This document shows, piece by piece, positions 57,506-62,594 of a stretch of 62,594 nucleotides of DNA. Position 1 is the first letter of the stretch; each line of letters opens with the position of its first letter. The translations under genes were made by a program, and so were the position numbers. Location: assembly GCA_900768075.1 (NCBI GenBank), contig CAAGBN010000079.1:1-62594 (forward strand), written 5' to 3'. Under the pieces are notes generated by a model, which made no database searches, was not told the origin of the DNA, and worked only from the letters and a program-made list of their open reading frames with translations. The DNA comes from Clostridia bacterium (GTDB lineage: Bacteria; Bacillota; Clostridia; Oscillospirales; Acutalibacteraceae).

Positions 57506-58936
57506 TTATTCCTCCGGGATTCTGTTATAAATTTTTGTGTATGATAATATTTTTTCACTTAGATTTTTTGCAAGAGCGCCGTCTTTTATTCGCCACAACC
57601 AATTATTTGCAGTAGTGCCAGGCGTGTTAATTCTGCCACCGCAACCGATTTTCAGCCAGTCCTGCATAGGAATGATGACTCGCTGTGCTACTGATGAAAA
57701 AGCACCTCTTATAAAATAGTCGCCCAGCGTATAAATTGACGGAGCACCAAGATAGTCCATAGCACGTGTCAAGGTAGTGCTGTCGGCATTACAAGCCCAT
57801 TGTAATACTGTGGGTGTATCGTGAGTGCCTGTGTAAACAACGCAGTTTTTTATATGATTGTGAGGCAGATATTCACTGTTTCTTTCGTCAAAAGCAAACA
57901 GCAATACTTTCATACCGTCAAAACCGCTTTGCCTGAAAAATGTCCTGGTGTCATCAGTGAGAAAACCTAAGTCTTCAGCTATAATATCAAGATTCGGAAA
58001 GGTGTTTTTTACCATATTGCAAAAATCCATTCCCGGTCCCTTATGCCATTTGCCATCTATAGGTGAAGAACCTTTTTTCGTGCTGAAATATTCATAAAAT
58101 CCACGGAAGTGGTCTATGCGTATACTGTCATATATTTCAGATGATTGCTTGAGACGTTCTTTCCACCATAAAAAGTCGTTGTCCTTCATTTTCTTCCAAT
58201 CATATATGGGATTGCCCCAAAGCTGACCGTTTGCATTAAATGCATCAGGTGGGCAGGCGGCAACTACACCCTGAAGAAACATCTCAGGTAAAAAGTAGTA
58301 ATCGCTGCTGTCCTCGGCAGGGTACACAGGCAGGTCGCCTATTATGCGAACACCGTTATCATTGGCATATTTTTTCAGACTTAACCATTGTCGGTAAAAC
58401 AAATACTGAATTTTACTGTGAAGAGAAATCTCATTTTTCAGCTGACTTATATCCTCGGTGCTTTTATATTTCCACTTGCTGTGAGGAAGCATCTGATTTT
58501 TCTCTTTCAGTGCCGTAAAAACAGAATATTTTTCCAACCAGAAGCATTGATTTTCGCAAAAAGCAAGATAATCCTTATCACTGCTTTTTATATGAGAGGC
58601 TGCTTTTTTGATAAGGCTTAAGCGATGATTGTAAAGGTGCGAATAGTCTACAATACCTGTGTTTTCTTTTCTTGCACTGCTACAGTCGCTTTCGGTCAGC
58701 AGGCCGTCTTGCTTTAGAATATCAGGGTCGATAAAATAGGGATTCCCTGCAAAAACACAAGGACTCTGATATGGACTGTTGCCGTAGGCGGTGGGGTTAA
58801 TAGGCAGAATCTGCCAATAGCTCTGACCTGAGTGTGAAAGGAAATCGACAAATTCATAGGCAGATTTTCCGAGAGTGCCTGTTGAATAATCTCCGCCCAG
58901 AGAAAATATCGGCATAAGGATTCCGCTTCTTCGCAT
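57506..58936 (-). CDS. malQ: 4-alpha-glucanotransferase (amylomaltase)
   Basis: 476 residues, GH77. Transfers alpha-1,4-glucan segments between maltodextrins and releases glucose. RIDHFRGFYEYF holds the nucleophile Asp, IIAEDLGFL the acid/base Glu, and VYTGTHDTPTV the third Asp. The N-terminus RRSGILMPIFSL is typical. No signal peptide: cytoplasmic. It is the first gene of the operon with a binding protein, two permeases and an ATPase. No LacI-type regulator adjoins it, and no clear promoter is seen. Confidence 0.96.
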   Translation of the reverse strand: MRRSGILMPIFSLGGDYSTGTLGKSAYEFVDFLSHSGQSYWQILPINPTAYGNSPYQSPCVFAGNPYFIDPDILKQDGLLTESDCSSARKENTGIVDYSHLYNHRLSLIKKAASHIKSSDKDYLAFCENQCFWLEKYSVFTALKEKNQMLPHSKWKYKSTEDISQLKNEISLHSKIQYLFYRQWLSLKKYANDNGVRIIGDLPVYPAEDSSDYYFLPEMFLQGVVAACPPDAFNANGQLWGNPIYDWKKMKDNDFLWWKERLKQSSEIYDSIRIDHFRGFYEYFSTKKGSSPIDGKWHKGPGMDFCNMVKNTFPNLDIIAEDLGFLTDDTRTFFRQSGFDGMKVLLFAFDERNSEYLPHNHIKNCVVYTGTHDTPTVLQWACNADSTTLTRAMDYLGAPSIYTLGDYFIRGAFSSVAQRVIIPMQDWLKIGCGGRINTPGTTANNWLWRIKDGALAKNLSEKILSYTKIYNRIPEE

Positions 58937-59089
58937 TGTATCACCGCCTGAGTTTGACTTCTTTTATATTTTGACTCGCACAGACGAAAATATACTTATG
59001 AATTCCTGAGTGAATTTAAGGTTGTGATTGAATATCTGCTAATGCACTAAAAAATAAATACTCTTTAACTATTAACTTTCGGCACGTAC

Positions 59090-59118
59090 TTGAATTTATA
59101 TGGAAAATTATGTATAAT
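59090..59118 (+). promoter_or_regulatory. SigA-type promoter of the hydrolase gene
   Basis: TTGAAT (59090-59095), 17-base spacer, TATAAT (59113-59118), 32 bases before the start codon. Confidence 0.75.
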
Positions 59119-59149
59119 AAAGGTCTACTAAAGGGAAAGGGTGTTTATT

Positions 59150-60118
59150 ATGACATACTCATTAAAAATTGCATTGATTACGGTAGCCTGCATTATAGGG
59201 GTGTTGGCTGTTTTATATATGGCTATATGCTTACTGTTCTTCTTTATGGCTCTTGGCAGCAAACGCAGAAAGGACGAAACAATCCCTTGCAAAGGCTCAC
59301 TGTTTGAAAAGAATGCTGACAACATCAATCTTGTTACAGGCTATAAGTGGTATGACACAATATACAAACAGCATGTAACAATAAAAAACCGCAAGGGTGT
59401 TACTCTTCATGGTATGGAATTCCGCAATCCCTCAAACAGTAATGTATGGGTTGTTATTATGCACGGCTGGACAAACTGCAAGCGTGAAATGTCAAGCTAT
59501 GCTATGGAATATTACAACAGAGGATTTAACGTGCTTGTTCCTGATATGAGAGGTCACGGCAACAGTGAAAGCAAGTTTGTGTCAATGGGCTGGCTTGACA
59601 GATTGGATATTACTGACTGGCTTTACAGTATCGCTGAAGAAAATCCGAAATCAAAAATTATTATTCACGGCATCTCAATGGGCGGTGCCACAACAATGAT
59701 GGTAACAGGTGAGAAGCTTCCTGAAAATGTTGTTCTTGCTGTTGAAGACTGTGGCTTTGCAAATGTAAGGGATATTCTTGCTGACCGCTGTGACAGAAAG
59801 TATCATCTGCCCTCAAAGGTGCTTATACCGGGTGTAACTTTTGCTAATAAGATTTTCAACGGCTTCTTCTTAGGTGAAGCTTCTGCTATTGAACAGCTCA
59901 AAAAATCAAAAACACCTACTCTCTTTATTCACGGTGATAAAGACGATTTTGTTCTTATTTCAAATCTTGAACCTGTATTCAATGCCTGTGCTGCGCCTAA
60001 AGAAAAGCACATTGTAAAGGGTGCAGAACATGCGCTTTCATCACATTGGTTCCACGAAGAGTATTGGCAGGTAGTTGACAACTTCCTCGAAAAATATCTT
60101 TACGGAATTAAAGCTTAA
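59150..60118 (+). CDS. Membrane-anchored alpha/beta hydrolase
   Basis: 322 residues. One N-terminal membrane segment (LITVACIIGVLAVLYMAICLL, ~8-30, quoted in part), then an alpha/beta-hydrolase fold: oxyanion HGWTNCK, RGHGNSESK, nucleophile elbow HGISMGGA (Ser ~180), Asp in HGDKDDFV and His in GAEHALSSHW. Complete triad. YqkD/BAAT-like serine hydrolases of this type lack a known substrate. ATG 59150 has GGAAAGG 9 bases upstream; GTG 59141 abuts it. Confidence 0.88.
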   Translation: MTYSLKIALITVACIIGVLAVLYMAICLLFFFMALGSKRRKDETIPCKGSLFEKNADNINLVTGYKWYDTIYKQHVTIKNRKGVTLHGMEFRNPSNSNVWVVIMHGWTNCKREMSSYAMEYYNRGFNVLVPDMRGHGNSESKFVSMGWLDRLDITDWLYSIAEENPKSKIIIHGISMGGATTMMVTGEKLPENVVLAVEDCGFANVRDILADRCDRKYHLPSKVLIPGVTFANKIFNGFFLGEASAIEQLKKSKTPTLFIHGDKDDFVLISNLEPVFNACAAPKEKHIVKGAEHALSSHWFHEEYWQVVDNFLEKYLYGIKA

Positions 60119-60198
60119 AATTTTCTGTCTCTTACCTTGGTAGGAGGCAGATTTTTTATATTTTCAATAAAAAAATCACTTTAAATTGTGAAAACGTA

Positions 60199-60227
60199 TT
60201 TACTTTTTTGTTTTAATGTGTTAAAAT
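60199..60227 (+). promoter_or_regulatory. Candidate promoter of the YerC-like gene
   Basis: TTTACT (60199-60204), 17-base spacer, TAAAAT (60222-60227). Confidence 0.6.
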
Positions 60228-60267
60228 ATAAAAACATTATCCGTTGGACAAAGGAGAAAATAAAACT

Positions 60268-60561
60268 ATGGCGGAAAGAAACAGCGAAAAGATTTTAGAG
60301 AATATTGATTATCTCTATAAGACAATCCTCAAAATCGAAACCTATGAAGAATGCGAAGCTCTCTTTGATGATATGTGCACAAAGACAGAGCTTGCTTCAA
60401 TAGCTCAGAGACTTATTGTTGCTAAAATGCTCTCGGAGAAAAGAGTATACAGCGACATCGTAGCTGAAACAGGCGCAAGTACAGCGACTATCAGCCGTGT
60501 TAACCGTTCACTTGCTTTCGGTAAAGGCGGTTACGATAAGATTTTTGCTAAAGAGGATTAA
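60268..60561 (+). CDS. YerC/YecD-family TrpR-like protein
   Basis: 97 residues, all-helical, with a helix-turn-helix: LASIAQRLIVAKML then YSDIVAETGASTATISRVNR. Related by fold to TrpR, but the ligand and targets are unknown; it is widely conserved in Firmicutes. AAGGAG lies 11 bases before the ATG. The methyltransferase gene follows after 5 bases. Confidence 0.9.
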   Translation: MAERNSEKILENIDYLYKTILKIETYEECEALFDDMCTKTELASIAQRLIVAKMLSEKRVYSDIVAETGASTATISRVNRSLAFGKGGYDKIFAKED

Positions 60562-60566
60562 GAGTT

Positions 60567-61325
60567 ATGGCATCTTACGGCGATTTTGCATATTATTATG
60601 ATATGCTCACAGAGAATGTCGATTATGATAAAAGGTGCGAATATATTTGTAGTCTCCTTGCTGAAAACGGTATCAGCGAGGGGATTTTACTTGATTTGGC
60701 TTGCGGCACAGGTACATTGTCGCTTATGCTGTCTGAAAAAGGCTATGACGTAATAGGTGTTGACGGCTCAGAAGAAATGCTGACTCAGGCCCAGGAAAAG
60801 AAAATGGAAGCAGGGGCAGATATTATTTTTCTCTGTCAGAGAATGGAAGAGCTTGATCTATTCGGCACTATCAATGCGGCAGTGTCAACTCTTGACAGTA
60901 TCAACCACGTTACCGGCAAAGAAACCGTCAAAGAGATTTTTCGCAGAGTATCTCTCTTTATGGAGGATAAGGGCATATTTATTTTTGATGTCAATACTCC
61001 CTATAAGCACAAGGAGATATTGGGCGACAACACATTTATATATGATCTTGATGAGGTTTACTGTGTGTGGCAAAACAGCACCGATGCAAATCTTGTGACC
61101 ACTATCAGTCTTGATCTTTTTGAAAAAGATGAGGATGATGAGGAAACCTATTACAGATACAGCGAAGAATTCTCTGAAAGGGCATATGACCTTGATGATA
61201 TCAGGACATGGCTTGAGGAGTGCAAATTTGAGGTTACGGCAGTGTATGAAGAAATGACAAAGCAGAATGTAACCGACAAAACACAAAGAGCTGTGTTCGT
61301 GGCAAGAAAGATAGGTACACAGTAA
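60567..61325 (+). CDS. Class I SAM-dependent methyltransferase
   Basis: 252 residues, Rossmann fold. Motif I LLDLACGTGTLSLML binds SAM, motif II VIGVDGSEEML the ribose acid, and then ISTLDSINH-like VSTLDSINHV at motif IV. Substrate unknown; similar to small-molecule methyltransferases beside yerC in Clostridia. The ribosome site AAGAGGATTAAG overlaps the yerC end, giving coupling. A GGCGA-loop element follows. Confidence 0.85.
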   Translation: MASYGDFAYYYDMLTENVDYDKRCEYICSLLAENGISEGILLDLACGTGTLSLMLSEKGYDVIGVDGSEEMLTQAQEKKMEAGADIIFLCQRMEELDLFGTINAAVSTLDSINHVTGKETVKEIFRRVSLFMEDKGIFIFDVNTPYKHKEILGDNTFIYDLDEVYCVWQNSTDANLVTTISLDLFEKDEDDEETYYRYSEEFSERAYDLDDIRTWLEECKFEVTAVYEEMTKQNVTDKTQRAVFVARKIGTQ

Positions 61326-61345
61326 AGTCTAAACAGGACGGAAAG

Positions 61346-61396
61346 TTTTTTGGTTACTTTTTTACAAAAAAAGTAACGCCCCGCGGCGAGCGAGGG
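61346..61396 (+). repeat. GGCGA-loop two-hairpin 3' element, copy 7
   Basis: Lies 20 bases after the methyltransferase stop, before hslO. Stem 1 GTTACTTTTTT (61353-61363)/AAAAAAGTAAC (61367-61377), loop ACA; stem 2 CCC-CGC (61379-61384)/GCG-A-GGG (61390-61396) around GGCGA with one bulged A. Confidence 0.88.
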
Positions 61397-61425
61397 AATT
61401 ATTCGCATACAGAAAGGAATATCTT

Positions 61426-62295
61426 ATGGGTAAATCAGTAAGATGTATTTCACAGGACGGCACCCTTACAATTATGGCCGTCGATTCAACAGATATAGTC
61501 AACAAAGCTCAAGAGATTCACGGCACATCTGCCGTATGCTCTGCGGCTCTCGGCAGACTTCTGACAGCGGCATCACTTATGGGATGTGCACTCAAGGGCG
61601 AAAATGACAGTGTTACACTTCGTCTTAACGGCGGTGGCCCTGCAGGTACTGTTCTTGCAGTTGCTGACTCTCACGGCAATGTCAGAGGCTATGTGCAGGA
61701 GAATATTGTAGAAATACCGCTTAACAAAAAAGGTAAGCTTGATGTGGCAGGTGCTGTCGGTACAGACGGTTTCCTGACAGTTATTATGGATCTTGGTATG
61801 AAAGAGCCTTATGTAGGTCAGTCGCCTATCGTCAGCGGTGAAATCGCTGAAGATATAACTGCATACTATTCTATAAGTCAGCAGACCCCGTCAGTTTGTG
61901 CTCTTGGTGTACTTGTCAATCCCGACCTTTCAATAAAGGCAGCAGGCGGATTTATAATTCAGCTGCTTCCCACAGCTATGGATGACACTATAGATTTAGT
62001 TGAAAAGAGCATAGAAAATCTCGAGCCTATTTCAACGCTTATTGACAGAGGCATGACACCTGAGGAAATATGCAGACACGCTCTGAAGTATTTCGAGCTT
62101 GATATACTTGATGACAGTGAGCCTGAATACAAGTGCTATTGCTCAAAGGGCAGAGTAGAGGCTGCTCTTATCAGTACAGGCAAGGACGAGCTACTTGCAA
62201 TGGCTGAAGAAGGTGACGCTGAAGTGTGTTGTCAGTTCTGCGATAAGAAGTACGTTTTTACCCCTGCAGATCTTAAAAAACTCGCTAAAAATTGA
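61426..62295 (+). CDS. hslO: Redox-regulated chaperone Hsp33
   Basis: 289 residues. Holdase activated by oxidation of its zinc centre. The N-terminal core includes LRLNGGGPAGTVLA and the linker region is followed by the C-terminal CYCSKGRVE and CQFCDKKY, giving the C-x-C...C-x-x-C zinc site (an extra Cys precedes the second pair). AAAGGA precedes the ATG. In this strict-anaerobe context it would serve oxygen or bile stress. Confidence 0.95.
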   Translation: MGKSVRCISQDGTLTIMAVDSTDIVNKAQEIHGTSAVCSAALGRLLTAASLMGCALKGENDSVTLRLNGGGPAGTVLAVADSHGNVRGYVQENIVEIPLNKKGKLDVAGAVGTDGFLTVIMDLGMKEPYVGQSPIVSGEIAEDITAYYSISQQTPSVCALGVLVNPDLSIKAAGGFIIQLLPTAMDDTIDLVEKSIENLEPISTLIDRGMTPEEICRHALKYFELDILDDSEPEYKCYCSKGRVEAALISTGKDELLAMAEEGDAEVCCQFCDKKYVFTPADLKKLAKN

Positions 62296-62352
62296 CAGAA
62301 AATATAATTTGAAAAAAATCGGAAATTTTTCAAAAAAACTTTCAAAAAAGTG

Positions 62353-62381
62353 TTGACAAAAGTGTTTTTATGGTGTATAGT
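62353..62381 (+). promoter_or_regulatory. Strong promoter of the tRNA-Val/tRNA-Asp unit
   Basis: Consensus TTGACA (62353-62358), 17-base spacer, TATAGT (62376-62381); the first tRNA begins ~42 bases downstream. Confidence 0.85.
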
Positions 62382-62422
62382 ATACGAGTCGCTGTGAGAG
62401 ACGAGTCTCAAACAGAAGATGT

Positions 62423-62498
62423 GGGAGCATAGCTCAGCTGGGAGAGCATCTGCCTTACAAGCAGAGGGTCACAGGTTCGAGCCCTGTTGTTCCCACCA
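62423..62498 (+). tRNA. tRNA-Val (TAC anticodon)
   Basis: Acceptor GGGAGCA pairs with TGTTCCC with one G-T pair; anticodon loop CTTACAA; T loop GGTTCGAGCC; CCA is encoded. Confidence 0.97.
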
Positions 62499-62503
62499 TA
62501 AAT

Positions 62504-62580
62504 GGCCCGGTAGTTCAGTTGGTTAGAACGCTAGCCTGTCACGCTAGAGGTCGACGGTTCGAGCCCGTTCCGGGTCGCCA
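62504..62580 (+). tRNA. tRNA-Asp (GTC anticodon)
   Basis: Acceptor GGCCCGG pairs with CCGGGTC; anticodon loop CTGTCAC; T loop GGTTCGAGCC; CCA is encoded. It lies 5 bases after tRNA-Val. Further tRNAs may follow beyond the window. Confidence 0.97.
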
Positions 62581-62594
62581 TTTAGGAGATTCAA

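Overview
The window looks like chromosomal DNA of an anaerobic, low-to-mid GC member of the Clostridia, most like the gut Oscillospiraceae/Ruminococcaceae. The signs are a CtsR-McsA-McsB-ClpC operon, [FeFe]-hydrogenase maturases HydE/HydG/HydF with a TM1266-type regulator, type III pantothenate kinase, ECF-type vitamin transporters, Hsp33, strong GGAGG ribosome binding sites, and many short palindromic intergenic repeats. I see no rRNA, CRISPR array, prophage or complete insertion sequence. Taxon is an inference from gene content, not a search.

Layout. 0.1-3.1 kb (minus): SpoU-type RNA methyltransferase, tsaD, and an arginine-phosphatase-like/RimI fusion. 3.3-9.7 kb (plus): secreted repeat protein, Cys/Gly-rich miniprotein, then ctsR-mcsA-mcsB-clpC with two CtsR operators. 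9.7-14.8 kb: TspO, TrmL, a glycine-rich miniprotein, polysaccharide deacetylase and an intracellular GH95 enzyme. 15-21.4 kb (plus): DUF1934 protein, argS, then response regulator, histidine kinase and HtrA protease (CssRS-HtrA-like secretion stress). 21.9-24.1 kb: DUF6291-like protein, pantothenate transporter subunit and coaX. 24.1-30 kb: an S23/four-helix-bundle gene, two tRNA-Ser genes, then the TM1266-hydE-hydG-hydF maturation locus with a second four-helix-bundle gene inserted in it. 30-34 kb (minus): bioY, GH43 enzyme, ATC hydrolase-like protein, OppA-like lipoprotein. 34-41.3 kb: rmuC, alr, a Rieske oxidoreductase (minus), rpsO, pnp. 41.7-46.2 kb: GPH sugar transporter, a second two-component system, a lipoprotein, and repeat-rich spacers. 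46.7-50.1 kb (minus): ACP, acyl/aminoacyl-AMP ligase and a condensation-domain protein, a compact biosynthetic trio. 50.4-58.9 kb (minus): polar amino-acid ABC transporter with a circularly permuted binding protein, then a maltodextrin ABC transporter with malQ. 59.1-62.6 kb (plus): hydrolase, YerC-like regulator, methyltransferase, hslO, tRNA-Val and tRNA-Asp.

How genes work together. The writer (McsB), adaptor (McsA), protease partner (ClpC), repressor (CtsR) and a probable eraser (YwlE-like domain) of arginine phosphorylation lie within 9.7 kb. The transporter and CoaX form a pantothenate-to-CoA entry pair. MalQ, the binding protein, two permeases and the MsmX-like ATPase form one maltodextrin operon.

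The most unusual features are repeat families whose stems change in a compensatory way while the shape is kept. One is a two-hairpin element with an invariant GGCGA loop, found seven times, always just 3' of a stop codon and in the sense of the gene. Another is a cloverleaf (stem plus three hairpins), found three times. Others are the four-helix-bundle genes sitting beside elaborate inverted repeats, an attenuator-like leader before the hydrogenase maturation genes, an apparent ATC start for ctsR, and the phosphatase-RimI fusion.
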